Source: Ursus arctos
Lineage: Eukaryota > Chordata > Mammalia > Carnivora > Ursidae
Direction of reading: 5' to 3'
NCBI RefSeq assembly: GCF_023065955.2
Contig: NW_026622952.1
Span: 28,878,313 to 28,942,312 of the forward strand
Length of the DNA stretch: 64,000 nt
The notes beneath the pieces are model-generated. The model worked only from the letters and a program-made list of their open reading frames with translations, was not told the origin of the DNA and did not search any database. Shown piece after piece: positions 45,440 through 56,486 of this stretch. The translations under genes were made by a program, and so were the position numbers. Position 1 is the stretch's first letter. Every line of letters begins with the position of its first letter.

Positions 45440-45670
45440 CGAATTCTAAAACCGTACACACACACAATGAGGTGTTGAATAAATGTTTGAGTGTCCTTTA
45501 CATGCACAGTCTTCTGTTATGGCCTTTGTATACGCTGTTGCATTGAATCCACAGAGCCGCACTGATGCCAGTGTGGGCAAGGAACTGAGGCTTAGAGAAG
45601 TCATGTGGTCCCACAGCTTTTGAGGAGTGTTGGGATTCGAACTGTGCTCTTCCTACTACACTGAAGGAAC
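45440..45670 (-). mobile_element. MIR, antisense
   Basis: GTTGAATAAATGTTTGAGTG, GCATTGAATCCACAGAGCC, AGGAACTGAGGCTTAGAGAAG and TTGGGATTCGAACTGTGCTC are the reverse complement of the MIR tail, body and core. Confidence 0.82.
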
Positions 45671-45756
45671 CTCTGTCAGAAAAGCTGATTTTGAGCAATC
45701 TATATTTTGCATTTCATGTGGACAAAATGAGATATGTGAAAGTGCTTGGGATTAAG

Positions 45757-45875
45757 GAAGGCACGTGTTGTGATGAGCACCGGGTGTTACACGCAAACAA
45801 TGAATCATGGAACACTACACCAAAAACTAAGGATGTACTGTACGATGACCAGCAAAACGTAATTTAAAAAATACA
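45757..45875 (+). mobile_element. L1 3' end fragment, sense
   Basis: AAGGCACGTGTTGTGATGAGCA, CCGGGTGTTACACGC, ACAATGAATCATGGAACACT and AAGGATGTACTGTACGATGACC match the terminal L1 block at 1-183. Severely 5'-truncated. Confidence 0.88.
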
Positions 45876-47940
45876 GTTTTAAAATACCGCTATTTCCTCT
45901 ATGTAGATATTTTTCCAAAATAAGATGGCTTACAATTTTGGATAGATATCCAGCCACCTTAAAACTTTGAAATCTAGCCTGCAAGGTTTTTGTGATCGTC
46001 TAATCAAAATTCGTAGAGATGAGTGTTCTATTCCAAGACCAGCATGTGCAGAGGGAATCATTATAGAAGAGTGTTAGGTGATTACAGGAAAATAAAAGTA
46101 TCACCTGAAAGTTAAATTTTGTTAATGATACTTAGGCTTTCTTGGGATTTGTAATATATGGAGGATGGTTTATATTTTTTATTGATATAGTAAGTCTTGT
46201 TTTACTTTTGCTTATTAGGATTTTTACATTATATGTGCACATCCTTTTTGGTCTGATGATTTTTATAGTTTTATTTTTAAATTATGACCCCCTCTTCCCC
46301 AAGCTCTCAGAAGTTGATATTTTAACCTTTGACCCTTTTCAACAAACTATGCTTTGAACCACATTGACTGAGCCTTCTGTTGTTCATCTTTTATAAAAGG
46401 TACTCTGTATTTCAGTAGATCTCTATAAATTTATTTTCTTTTGAAGAAGGAAAGAGTAAAAAAATTAAATTCAGATCTGCTAGAAATGGATGAGAATTCC
46501 CCTCATAGCTATTTCTGAGTTATGGTATTTTTTTTTTCCAACAGCTGTTTAATAGTTACGTCTAATCTTATAAGCAAGTTATATGTTCAGACTTAATGTG
46601 GCCTCCTTTGTTCAGTGTAAAGCGCAGAAACATTATACTTTGCTCAGTGACATTTTCCAGATCATGTTGCCTTTAACAAATGCAGTAAGAATTCTCTCAT
46701 AGTTAGTGCTTGAAAAGTGCTGATTTAAATTGAATTTCTCGGGTTTATGAGTAAAGTGCATTTTCTTAACAATGAAGGAAATTCACACCAAAATGATAGA
46801 AGTTCTTAATCAAGTAGAAATTTGAATACCACATTTATTTCCAACCTAATGCCATTAATACTTAGATGCTTTTTAATTTTTTCACGTTTGTTTCCTCTTT
46901 CTGTATTTTTTATAAATTTTTAAAATTTAGTTAATAATGGTCCCTCGTTCTCAAAATATTTATCTTGATTTTTCACAGCCTCTAGACTCTGTGCGCCTCT
47001 TTACATATTAAAGGGGAAAGAGTTGGAATCGATATATTTGAAGTACCAAGTTTCATGACCTCATTTGACAAAAAGTATGATTGAATTCCAAAATGCATTA
47101 CGACATTGTTTTATATAATCACAAGTGGTGACGAATTAAGGTTCTAAAATTTGATAGTTGGCTGAGTCCTGACATTTTCTCATTCTCCTCTCTTAGAACT
47201 TTGTTGCAATTTGTAAATGAGGCTGAATTTCTGAACACTTTAATTCTGATTAAAAAGGATCTGGCATTTGAAACTTCCAGAGATTATGGGAATTACTTAT
47301 TGAGAGCTTATTGTGGATCAAGCACTATTCTAAACATGAACATATTTGACAGTTTTGCAGCCAGCAATCAAGGAATTAAAGAATTTCTCTTGGAAATCAA
47401 CAACTGTGGCCTTGATTCTTGGTCCCAGTGCTGAATGGGGTCATGAGCTCGTATCTTCTGCTTGGAAAGCCATTTATAGATTGCCACAGTTACCTCTAGA
47501 GTTCCTTCTGCCAATTTAATAACTGGATTAGCAACATATGAAAGCAGCAGGCAGTTCCATATAAGCTCAGTACAACAGGAGGCATCTTTAGATATCAACT
47601 ATCTTGGCAAATAAATTTAAGACCCATGTTGGGGGCAAAGTACATACAAGTATTTTACATACTTATACACACAAGTATAAATACAAGCATTTTATCAGTT
47701 TTACTTACAACTCAGCAGAGCTATTATTCAAAAACTCTCAGGTAAAAGTTCAAGTATAATTTGGATGTTCTTGAATTAGTTATTCTCTTGGAAGATCTTG
47801 TTTACTTTTCTTGCATACCAACATCCAACACTATTCAGGCACTTTGCCTTGAAGTAATTACTGTTTTGGTCTCAAAATGTTTGATTCATATTTGACTCTT
47901 TCTTGCCAATTAAAATTTGCACATAAAGAGGAATTACAGT
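45876..47940. other. Unique AT-rich sequence, no gene recognised
   Basis: The ORF 46142-46357 (plus) is hydrophobic only because the sequence is T-rich. A MIR-like word (TTATTGAGAGCTTATTGTGG) lies near 47297. No other repeat recognised. Confidence 0.5.
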
Positions 47941-48325
47941 GTAGTGAATTGTGTCCTCTCCAAATTCATATGTTGAAGTCCTAACTCCCAAATGTTCCTG
48001 CCTTTGAAGATAAAGCCTTTAGGGTGGTGATGAAGGGTAAAAGAGGTCATTAACAGTAGGGCTCTGGTCTGCTAAGGCTGGTATCCTTGTGAGAAGAGAC
48101 AGCAGACATCTTGTTTCCCCCACATGTGCACATAGGAAAGAGTGTGCGAGGATAATGAGAAAGAGATAAGGTGGCGGTCTCCAAGCTAGGAAGAGAGGTT
48201 TCACAGGAAACTTCTAGAAACAGCATTGGTGGCACCTTGACTGGGACTCCCAGCCTCCAAAATGTGAGGAAATGAATTTCTGTTGTGTAAGCCACCCACA
48301 TTGTGTGCTGTTACAGCAGTTGACC
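47941..48325 (+). mobile_element. MLT1-type LTR (MaLR), sense
   Basis: GTGAATTGTGTCCTCTCC, AAATTCATATGTTGAAGTCC, GGTATCCTTGTGAGAAGAGAC, CAGCCTCCAAAATGTGAGG and AATTTCTGTTGTGTAAGCCA form the sense order of an MLT1 LTR. No internal region. Confidence 0.87.
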
Positions 48326-48597
48326 AGATGAAGACAGAGCAACGTGTGTTTCAAATGAGCTGAGTTCATACCAGGCTCTTGACAAAAAATTAGGCACGTC
48401 TAGGTAAGCCTTCTATTTGCAGATTCAAAGTCTTGGGTAAAGCTATTCTTCATAAGGGAAGAGATAATCAAGGCATATGAACTTGGTCCAAGAATAGTGG
48501 CTCATGGCTGAAGGAGAAGGGCTGATTATAAATCCAGCCTGAAAGATGTTCCAGCTCAGCTCATGCTGCACTGTGTTTGTGCTTCGGTCTAAGGCTA

Positions 48598-48779
48598 TCA
48601 AATAATTTTTTTTAGCTGGGAGAAGGCTCGAGGGAGAGTGAGAGAGAATCTTAAGCAGTCTCCATGCCCAGCACAGAGCCAAAGTGGGGCTTGATCTCAA
48701 AACCCTGAGATCATGACCTGAGCCGAAATCAAGAGTCGGACACTTAACTGAATGAGCCACCCGGGCGCCCTTCAAATAA
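48598..48779 (-). mobile_element. Carnivoran SINE, antisense, older variant
   Basis: Body 48606-48771: T-run, GTGAGAGAGAATCTTAAGCAG, CTCCATGCCCAGCACAGAGC, GGGGCTTGATCTCAAAACCC, GAGATCATGACCTGAGCCGA, AATCAAGAGTCGGACACTTA and the head GAGCCACCCGGGCGCCC. Short duplication TCAAATAA at 48598-48605 and 48772-48779. The antisense ORF of 183 codons across it (48443-48994) is SINE-derived. Confidence 0.93.
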
Positions 48780-50000
48780 GTAAATTTAAAAGTTTTTTGA
48801 ATTAAAATCTTTCCCCTAAGTCTTGTTCTAAGCATTATTTTGGCTGGGACATTTTGCATAGGGGTTAAGCACTTTTTTCCTCTCCTGATGAGAGCATGGC
48901 GACTTGCTTGGTGTTCTGAGCACTCTTGCTCCGCGATCCAGGAGGGGGGGCTTTCATGCTGCAGTGTTTGGCACGACTTCAGCCACAGCTGCACCTGTGG
49001 GAGATGACGGCTTTGGCAGAGAACGGGAGGTTGTTAAAGTAATTCAATAAGGCAAATCTCAGGTTTTAGAGCAGCAATTTGAAAACAGAATTTGTGAAGG
49101 ACCTTTTAGAAAATGAAATCTTTCCCCTTCGATATCTTGATGTAAAACAGACAAAAGCCGGGCTGCTCTGGCCGAGCGAGGCGTGGAGGTCTGGTGCCCA
49201 GGCGCGGACTGAGGGGAACACACGCGGATCGTCCCTGCGGAAGTGGGAAGAATGTCATGCTAATAATCGCTTGCCCGGGGTTTTCGTGTGGACTCTGCCA
49301 TTCCGCTGCGTGTCTCCAGAGGAAACTTCCACAGTTCAGGACTGGAGGCACTTTAACTGTAAAACCGAGAGGTCGGCGTCTATAATTGCTAAAAACCTCT
49401 TCTAGGTCTAACTCAAATTCTGGAATTACATTAGGTGCAGCAAAGACTCTGGTTTGTTCCAGAGAACTCTGCACCCTCCAGGATCTCTTCAGCCTGGTAG
49501 GGCATGTGTGCTCCCACACCGTCTGTGTTAGACTTTTCTCGTGCGTGTCTTAGCACGTGAACTGTGACGGGGACAACGGAGCTTGTCAGTGTCTCACCCA
49601 CAGGGCAAACCAGTTGTGGAACTTGTTCTTTAAAAAGAAATCACAACGAAATTCTCAAGGGATCTGAAATCCAGGCAAAAACGTCTGCTTTAAATCCAGA
49701 GATGAGGAAATTCTTTGTTTCCCCAAGACCTCGTCAAAAGTATCTCCCCATTATGTGGCTGATGTGACATCAGGGTGCCACATGCACAAGCAAAATGCGT
49801 GTTATCTCTTGCCACATATCTTGTGGGGTTTTACGTCAGACTTCTACTAGTGAAATTTTCAAATAACCATTGTGGCGTTCATCACATTTACTCTGTAGAT
49901 ACCATAAGCCAATTCAAGAACTCTTCAGCAGATAATGCAATTTCCTACGCATTTCAGGAATCGACCCCACCTTCCCTATCACTGTCCCAACAGGTCATGA
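48780..50000. other. Unique sequence with a moderately CpG-containing part
   Basis: No repeat recognised. At 48900-49580 CpGs are more frequent than in the surroundings (for example CCGAGCGAGGCG, CGCGGATCG, TTCCGCTGCG). Overlapping ORFs 49079-49405 (plus) and 49106-49519 (minus, 137 codons) are unrecognised. It may be a regulatory element or an unrecognised degraded gene copy. Not called. Confidence 0.4.
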
Positions 50001-50007
50001 GACCTCT

Positions 50008-50345
50008 TCTTTTTTTTTTTTTTTTTTTCCTTAAAATTCTAGTGTGCCTGCTTTTTGTCTCCTCTTTCCCCTTCTGATCGTTTCTCATTTTTCATTTTTT
50101 ATGTTATTTTCAGTTACCCAACATATAGTACATCATTAGTTTTTGACGTAGTGCTTAATGATTCATTAGTTGCATATAACACCCAGTGCTCATCACGACA
50201 CGTGCCCTCCTTAATACCCATCACTCTGCTACCGCATCCCCGCACCCCCTTCTGCTCTGTAACCCTCAGTTTGTTTCCCGGAGTCCAGACTCTCATGGTT
50301 TGTCTCCCTCTCTGATTTCTTCTCATTCAGCTTTTCCTTTCTGTT
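50008..50345 (-). mobile_element. L1 3'UTR, antisense, with T-run (A-tail)
   Basis: T-run at 50010-50028, then TTACCCAACATATAGTACATC, ATTAGTTTTTGACGTAGTGC, ATGATTCATTAGTTGC, AACACCCAGTGCTCATCACG, GTGCCCTCCTTAATACCCATC and GTCCAGACTCTCATGG. The same family as 1-183 in reverse and the longest copy of this 3' end here. Confidence 0.9.
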
Positions 50346-50980
50346 TTCACTTTTCCTTCATTTCCTTCCTCCCTTCCTTGTCCTCCCTCTTGTTAGCAAT
50401 TCCAAATGCTAGTCTGTGGTCCTTTATTTACTGTGTATCGACAAGGAGCATAAGCTTCAAAAATAACTATTTTAAGATAGTGTCTTTTACTTTTGGTATC
50501 TGTCTGTCCAACTCTTGGGATAGAATCAAAGGAAGCTGGGATGTTCGATCTGACGGACTCACACCCTGTCTGATCGCTGTGTGTTTTCTCCTGCCTGTGA
50601 GAGTTCACAGAGCGGCAACTGCCAAATAAGTATGTAGTACAAACTTCAGGATGAGACTAAGGAGAGCAATTGTCAGGGGTTACAGGCCATTGTTTAAGAT
50701 GAGTAGGAGATAAAGGGAACAAAGTAGTGCATTGAAAAAAAATCTGTCCCAGAAAGGAGATAGGAAATGTAAAGAATGGGACATATTAGAAGACACGTTT
50801 GTCACACACACAGCAGGAAGGACTCTGAATCTTGATGGCAAGAAATCTCCATATGACACTAGTACTGAAGAAAAGTTTGTTTTTAACCTGAACATGTGAG
50901 CGACATAGTCTTATTTGGGGAGGTGTGATGATAATCTCAAATTTCTACTGAATTCAAATAGATAAATTTGAATATAAGGA
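50346..50980. other. Unique sequence, no gene seen
   Basis: T/C-rich at the left (CTTCCTCCCTTCCTTGTCC), otherwise unremarkable. Confidence 0.5.
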
Positions 50981-51195
50981 AGATTAATTTTTTATTAAAG
51001 ATTTTATTTATTTTAGAGAAAGAAAGCGACAGCGAGAGCAGGGCGGAGGGGCAGAGGGAGAGGGAGAAACAGGCTCCCCACTGAGCAGGGAGCCCAGTGC
51101 AGAGCTCCATCCCAGGACCCTGAGAACATGACCTGAGCCGAAGGCAGACGCTTAACCCACTGAGCCACCCCGGCGCCCCAGAGAGATTAATTTTT
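50981..51195 (-). mobile_element. Carnivoran SINE, antisense, with 12-bp duplication
   Basis: Body 50993-51183: TTAAAGATTTTATTTATTTTAG, CGACAGCGAGAGCAGGGCGG, AAACAGGCTCCCCACTGAGC, CCAGTGCAGAGCTCCATCCC, GAACATGACCTGAGCCGAAG and the head CTGAGCCACCCCGGCGCCCC. Perfect repeat AGATTAATTTTT at 50981-50992 and 51184-51195. Confidence 0.96.
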
Positions 51196-51336
51196 AAAAA
51201 GACAAAGAATATGCGTAGCTGCCTTAAAATGAGAAAAAAAATCCATGGCTCTAACAGCACACTACAAATATTGTCATATAAAGTAGTGTTGAATATACAG
51301 GAAACGTTTTTTTCTTTTAAAAGTATCTATAAATCT

Positions 51337-51552
51337 GGAGTGTGTGTGTGGATGGCTCAGTCGGTTAAGTGTCTGTCTTCAGCTCGGGTCACGATCCCAG
51401 GGGTTTGGGATTGAGCCCGGCCTCACGTGTCAGGCTCCCTGCTCAGCGAGGAGTCGGCTTCTCCCTCTGCCCCACTCCCCCATGCTCTCTCTCACGCGCA
51501 CGCATGCACACGCATGCTCTCTTTAATAAATACATAAAATCTTTTTTAAAAA
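51337..51552 (+). mobile_element. Carnivoran SINE, sense
   Basis: A GT-rich altered head, then GGATGGCTCAGTCGGTTAAG, CTTCAGCTCGGGTCACGATC, GGGATTGAGCCCGGCCTCAC, GGCTCCCTGCTCAGCGAGGA, a CT/CA-rich stretch and the tail TTTAATAAATACATAAAATC. Short imperfect flanks AAGTAT...AAATCT on both sides. Confidence 0.93.
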
Positions 51553-52173
51553 AGTATAAATCTTATCTGTAAAATTACTTCAAATTCTTATCTAGTGAGT
51601 CATTATTTGGTGGATTTCAAAGAAGTTCCGGATGGTGCTTCACGGTTGTATGTACGAAATCAAAGCAGTTGTTGCTGTCTGACTGTGTGGACAGTCATGT
51701 CTCATTGAGCCTGATATATAATCGGCCCTGGTGGGGGAGCCCATGAGCAGCATCTGGGCATTTTGAGCTGTGTACTTGTAGGCACTGCAGACGCCAGGTG
51801 CCGGTGGAGCAGGCGCCATACCTAATCAGATCTGATCACCGGAATTCCAGATGGCAGTGACACTGGGGTCAACCTCTCCTGCGGTGGCTCTGCCTGGATG
51901 AAGCAGGGTGCTTGTGCCTCTGATTGAGGTTCGAGACCAGTGAACGCGAGTCTTAAGTTTTGCTTTCTGGTGGAAAGTTGCTCGGTTTTGTTTTTTCAAG
52001 ATAACACAATGGAGACTTTCCAAAGTCTCCATGTGTGACCACCTTTGATAGGAAGAAATCAGGAAGCATGATGCTTTGAGCTATCTAAATTACTTAGAAT
52101 TTAAGAAGTAGAGTAAGAATTAGAATTATGGTTTGAGGGAGACAGGATTTTTCATGTATAATTTCATACATGA
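51553..52173. other. Unique sequence, no gene seen
   Basis: No repeat or coding similarity recognised. The ORF 51826-52032 (minus) is unremarkable. Confidence 0.5.
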
Positions 52174-52320
52174 AACATTAAAAAAAACATTTCCTCTTAA
52201 AGGGGGGTGGTCACTAATTTCAAGAATAGATCTTTCTAAACATTTAAAAAAGATTTTTAAAAACATTTTTAAAAAAGTTCCTCTTAATGGAGTCACTAAT
52301 CTCAAGAATGGGGCTTCTCT
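52174..52320. repeat. Diverged local tandem duplication, period about 87 bp
   Basis: Copy 1 (52174-52237) has an A-run, CATTTCCTCTTAAAGG, GGTCACTAATTTCAAGAATAG and CTTTCT. Copy 2 (52261-52320) has AAAAAAGTTCCTCTTAATGG, AGTCACTAATCTCAAGAATG and GCTTCTCT. Same order and spacing of motifs, separated by an A/T-rich linker. Confidence 0.8.
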
Positions 52321-52370
52321 GAAGTTCTTAGAAATGTTCTACGTGTGTGGTTTTTGCCTCCCTCTGTATA

Positions 52371-52604
52371 TAGTTCACTATAAACTTTTTTTTTTAAGAT
52401 TTTATTTATTTATTTGACAGAGAGAGAGACAGCCAGCGAGAGAGGGAACACAGCAAGGGGAGTGGGAGAGGAAGAAGCAGGCTCCCAGCGGAGCAGGGAG
52501 CCTGATGCGGGGCTCGATCCCAGGACCCTGGGATGACGCCCTGAGCTGAAGGCAGGCGCTTAACAACTGAGCCACCCAGGCGCCCCTAGTTCACTCTAAA
52601 CTTT
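52371..52604 (-). mobile_element. Young carnivoran SINE with 18-bp target-site duplication
   Basis: Body 52389-52586: T-run, AAGATTTTATTTATTTATTTG, AGACAGCCAGCGAGAGAGGG, GCAGGCTCCCAGCGGAGCAG, GCGGGGCTCGATCCCAGGAC, GACGCCCTGAGCTGAAGGCA and the head CTGAGCCACCCAGGCGCCCC. Repeats TAGTTCACTATAAACTTT (52371-52388) and TAGTTCACTCTAAACTTT (52587-52604) differ at one base. Confidence 0.98.
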
Positions 52605-52619
52605 GCAACTTCAGAGGTG

Positions 52620-52785
52620 GGACTTCATACACAATTTTAATTCAGTTCCCTCCTTCCATAGAGTAAGAAGTTGAGACTCAGATGGTTTTGGTGATTGGCT
52701 TAGGGGCATACCAGCAAAGTCATGATTAAAAACCTGGCACACTATTCCCAACGCAGTGCTCCTTCTGTTACAGCATGCTTTTTAG
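52620..52785 (-). mobile_element. MIR fragment, antisense
   Basis: CAGTTCCCTCCTTCCATAGAGT, AGAAGTTGAGACTCAGATGG, TTGGCTTAGGGGCATACCAG and AACGCAGTGCTCCTTCTGTT follow the reverse MIR order (a 'gaaactgaggctcaga' type block, then a 'cttgcccaaggtcac' type core). Diverged. Confidence 0.65.
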
Positions 52786-53624
52786 AGCAACGAGTTGTGA
52801 ACTATGGCACAGAGGAAAAAAGCACGTGAAAACTAGGTTTAAAAATTATTTTCAAACCATCAGACCCCATTTGCACTTCCACAAGTTACCAGATAATTAT
52901 TCCCCACTTAAAAAATATCCTTAATATATACTAAAACTTCAAACGTGAACAAAAAAGTTGGAATTACTTTATGAAACATGTCACTGAATTCCTTAAATTG
53001 TTCTCTGGATGCACTCTCTGCCTTTTTAGGATACACTATTGGATTTATGCAGAACTTTCTAGAATTCGACTCTATAAAAATCAGACCTGTTCATTCTCTT
53101 CCTCTGTAGCAGAGTGAAATAACTTTTTTTTTTTTTAAATATCCTTTTCATTTGAGTTCAAAAGGTAAAGTCCCTAAAAAGGCATCCTTTGAAAAGTCTG
53201 CCAGACAAAGCTCAGATCTGGGGGGGGCAGTGTTGTAATGAAGGTGAGGTGAGGGCAAGAGACCCTTGCTCAGCTCTCTGCCCAGCACCAACTCAGTTGG
53301 TGAATGTGCGAAGTCACCCGAGTAAGGACTTTCGTGGGCTTTGTCAACGTGCTAACGAAGGCTGTGTATGAGCTCTCTGACCTGCTGTGTCTGCTTCTTC
53401 TCTCCCACTGTGAGTGGAGCAGGGACCCAGGAAACAGGTGAGAGGAAGCGTGTGACACTTTCTCCTTGTCTTAGAGAAGTGTGTTCTAGGCAGGTCAGTA
53501 AATGCTGCTTACGGACACCACTGAGACTTCTGGGAGGAGTTGTATGAGGACAAAGGTTATTTTTTAGAAAGTCTAATCATGGAATCTATTTCACTCAAGC
53601 AGTTAGCAAATTAAAACCCCCTTC
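52786..53624. other. Unique sequence, no gene seen
   Basis: T-run at about 53125-53136. Two opposed short ORFs (53189-53371 and 53270-53458) overlap without recognisable content. Confidence 0.5.
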
Positions 53625-53649
53625 CAAAACAAAACAAAACAAAACAAAA
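53625..53649. repeat. (AAAAC)n short tandem repeat
   Basis: Five AAAAC units. Confidence 0.92.
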
Positions 53650-53676
53650 TCCGGAAGCTAAATGTTATACAACTGC

Positions 53677-53796
53677 TTTTTTTTTTTTTTTTAAGATTTT
53701 TTATTTGTAAGTAATCTCTATAGCCAACCTAGGGCTCAGACTTACAACCCCAAGATCAAGTCACATGCTCTACCAACTGAGCCAGCCAGGGGACCC
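53677..53796 (-). mobile_element. Short tRNA-derived carnivoran SINE of a different subfamily
   Basis: T-run, AAGATTTTTTATTTGTAAGTAATCTC, AGCCAACCTAGGGCTCAGAC, TTACAACCCCAAGATCAAG and the head CTACCAACTGAGCCAGCCAG. It lacks the CT-rich middle of the other SINEs and has the AAGTAATCTCTA diagnostic of the shorter, older can-SINE subfamily. Confidence 0.88.
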
Positions 53797-55981
53797 TTCC
53801 CATTAGCCTTTTAAACTGAATGGACAGTATTTGGTTTCTAGACCTAAAATTCTGTGTATAAACTTTTAAGATTTCCATATATGTATTAACTGTTTCTGTA
53901 AGCGTCCAGTGTTTTCTCATCTTTATCCTTGAGATTTGGCTGGGTTGGTATCTCGAGACTCATGGAGAGTTTACATTCTCACTGTATTTTTTTTTTTTTT
54001 TTTAGCTATTTGCTGAATCGTGCTTGCTAACATTCTAAATAATTATTTAGCCTTATCTGTAGTCTAAACTGGCACCACAAAATCTCAATTATTATAATTT
54101 AGTGAAGAGAGATTTTTTTTTATGGTCAACATAAAATCGTTTGCAAGTATGTCTGGCAGTGTATTGTTTTTGTTCATGTTACTTTTGATTTTGGCCAAAA
54201 TTATTGTATCTCCAGGGACAAATTAAGTGCTATTTTTCTGGCATGCTTCATGCTTTAATTTTTGGTCTAGTGATTTTTTTGGCTTACCCATATATTCTGA
54301 GAAACTAATTGTCAACACATACTTTAGATTTTTTAAAGCTGATAGTAGTCATTGTATCAGGTTCTCATATTCATTACATGGCCTCAGGGGACCGATTTGA
54401 AACTTAGAATACATTCCCCCCCCCTAAATTTGCTAAAAAATCAATATATTCCAAAAGTATCAAAACTAAAAATGATTAACCAGATTGCTATAACAGATTA
54501 CATAATGTTTGCTTGTTTACATTCTTGGCTCAAATGTGATGCAAAATGATTGCATCTCAGCTGAATTTCATAGGTGGTGACCAGTTTATGCCCTCGGGAC
54601 TACGCCTCCCGCTCAGGTGGAAAAATGTTATTTATTTTGATTCCACTTTTCCTTTGGTAATCATCCCTGAGTTAGTTCTTATGGAGAAATATTGATAAAA
54701 CTATAGCTTTGGTCAAATTTAGTTATCTTTTTCTTTTGTATTGTTACGATTGTTATTATCATTTTCTGCTGTTCTTGTATTTGCAAATGACCTAGACCGT
54801 GGCTTAAACATAGGATGTACAATGCATACCTTTTCTGCCTAAAGGCTTCAGCCATTCTCACTAAAAAATAGGAAGATGGTCCATTCATGTATAGTAAGAG
54901 AATTTCTGAAGATCATTTTTTCTCAATACGTGAAAAACATGACTTTATAAACTTGAAGTTTAAGTTATGCAGAGCACATAACTGGACTTCTCTAAACATT
55001 ACACATGACATTTTAAAAGTCAATACTGAAAACACTCAGGGCATGTTTAAGGCATCAGTCTTTTTAAATATTTTTAAAGAAAACTATTTTACGGCAAGAG
55101 ACAGATACTAGTACTTTGAGTAGTCGCCTATACCATGTAAACTGTTTTGGTGAATTTGCAAGCTTTAGGAAGCTTATCTTTATACAGGTCTCTAGAATTT
55201 TCTTCTCCTTTCAGGACTTCCCGTTTTTCTGTATTGCTGTCGCTGTGTCTTTGTATGTCTTGCTAGTAGTCATGTATTATTCCTTGCTAGCAGCTGTATT
55301 GTACCAGCACATAACCCTCTGTCAATAAGCAAACCACTCATATGGTCGTATTTATGAAGGCAAAATATTTGTTCTCAGAGGAAAGTATTTTAGCGTGATG
55401 CCCTTTTAAACATGAAACAAACATTTCAATTGTGTTACTGAAATGTTTCCTTTTTAACACGTAAGAGCAATGAAACATGATTTCCAGTTTATTTTATACG
55501 TGCCGGATGGGAGCCTTTCAGCTCACAGAAAGTATTTTAGCTGGTCGGAAGGAGTTAAATACCTGGGAAAGATTCCTTTTGAATAACACATTTTAAAACC
55601 ATTTTAATACAGACTGAGGGATATTAAATCAAGTGAAGAGTCTGAATGATCCCAGGGCACGGAATAACTTCCATCACGTGGACATGCTAAGCAGCTGAAC
55701 TTATAAGCTATGTTCCCTACTGACTCCCTTGGTTATAAATTCAGAAGTGTCATGTGCTAAAACATTCATAATCATTAAATCTATTAAGAGATGAATTTCA
55801 ATAAAACATAATAGCAACTGTTGTCCCTCCGGAATGTTCTCTTCTAGGTTCACCCTTTTTCATAATAGTCAAAATCTGACATCTGGTTGGAGGAAAGGAG
55901 GAAGGACAGGAGGAGATGAATGTTTTCACATCATCGGGTTTTGCTTATAGTGGAAGATAGTAATGGACTGAACTTACCAGT
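53797..55981. other. AT-rich downstream flank of VEGFC
   Basis: No gene or clear repeat. T-run at 53986-54003. Short ORFs are AT-driven. As the sequence immediately beyond the VEGFC cleavage site it may hold termination or downstream regulatory signals that I cannot identify by eye. Confidence 0.5.
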
Positions 55982-56371
55982 TTATAATACAATTTTCATT
56001 TTATTTTAAACATATTTTGCATGATATAAAAATATTGATCACAGTGAGCTTTACCAATTGTTATTGCTATAAAAATGAATGCAGAAACAATATTTTTAGT
56101 GGAAATAAATTATATAGTCATTATTTTTTCTTTAATCACAAGAGAAAAACCTCAGCTGTCTGGTCATCGGCAGAAAAACCAGTCATTAAAAGAGGTCTTT
56201 TGCAGACGAGCTCCAGTCCATTTCTGTAAAGTTATCCACACAGGTCAGCAAACGCTGACTTCTGTCTTTGTCTCCATGGTCCCACAAAGGTCTCTCTGTT
56301 CACAGACAGTTCCAATGTGGCAACACAGTTTTCCAAGATAGAAAACTGACAAACTGGAAAATAGTACAGTC
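55982..56371 (-). other. VEGFC: VEGFC 3'UTR
   Basis: Runs from the TAA stop at 56372-56374 to a likely cleavage point near 55982, about 390 nt. Its sequence follows the human VEGFC 3'UTR as I recall it, almost word for word in its last third (GATCAATATTTTTATATCAT, CATGCAAAATATG, AATTGTATTATA). The middle carries GGATAACTTTACAGAAATGG. Strong conservation of a UTR end suggests retained post-transcriptional regulation, but I identify no specific element. Confidence 0.92.
56000..56005 (-). terminator. VEGFC: Polyadenylation signal AATAAA of VEGFC
   Basis: AATAAA on the minus strand in the context TTTAAAATAAAATGAAAA, about 15-20 nt before the expected cleavage site. Confidence 0.92.
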
Positions 56372-56486
56372 TTAGTTCATATGTGGTCTTTTCCAGTATG
56401 AAGGGACACAGCGACATACTTCTTCACTGAATATAAGTCCTTGGTCACAATGCTTTGGTCGATTTGTACATGGTCTTCTGTAACAA
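56372..56486 (-). CDS. VEGFC: VEGFC exon 7, coding part (C-terminus)
   Basis: Acceptor TTTGTTGTCCTAG precedes position 56486. The split codon AG|T (Ser) joins exon 6. The exon then encodes 38 residues beginning SCYRRPCTNR and ending VPSYWKRPHMN, followed by TAA at 56372-56374. The six-cysteine end of the propeptide is complete (SC..PC..HC..VCRC). Compared with the human sequence as I remember it, about nine of 38 positions differ, mostly between the TNR and SEEVC motifs, while all cysteines and the VPSYWKRP end are kept. The RPHMN end resembles rodents' more than human RPQMS. Confidence 0.97.

Noticed and set aside
48443..48994. 183-codon minus-strand ORF
   Set aside because: Its middle is a translated carnivoran SINE (48606-48771) and its flanks are unrelated; a chance read-through.
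50937..51572. ORFs on both strands around 51.0-51.5 kb
   Set aside because: Frames through two SINEs (50993-51183 and 51337-51552).
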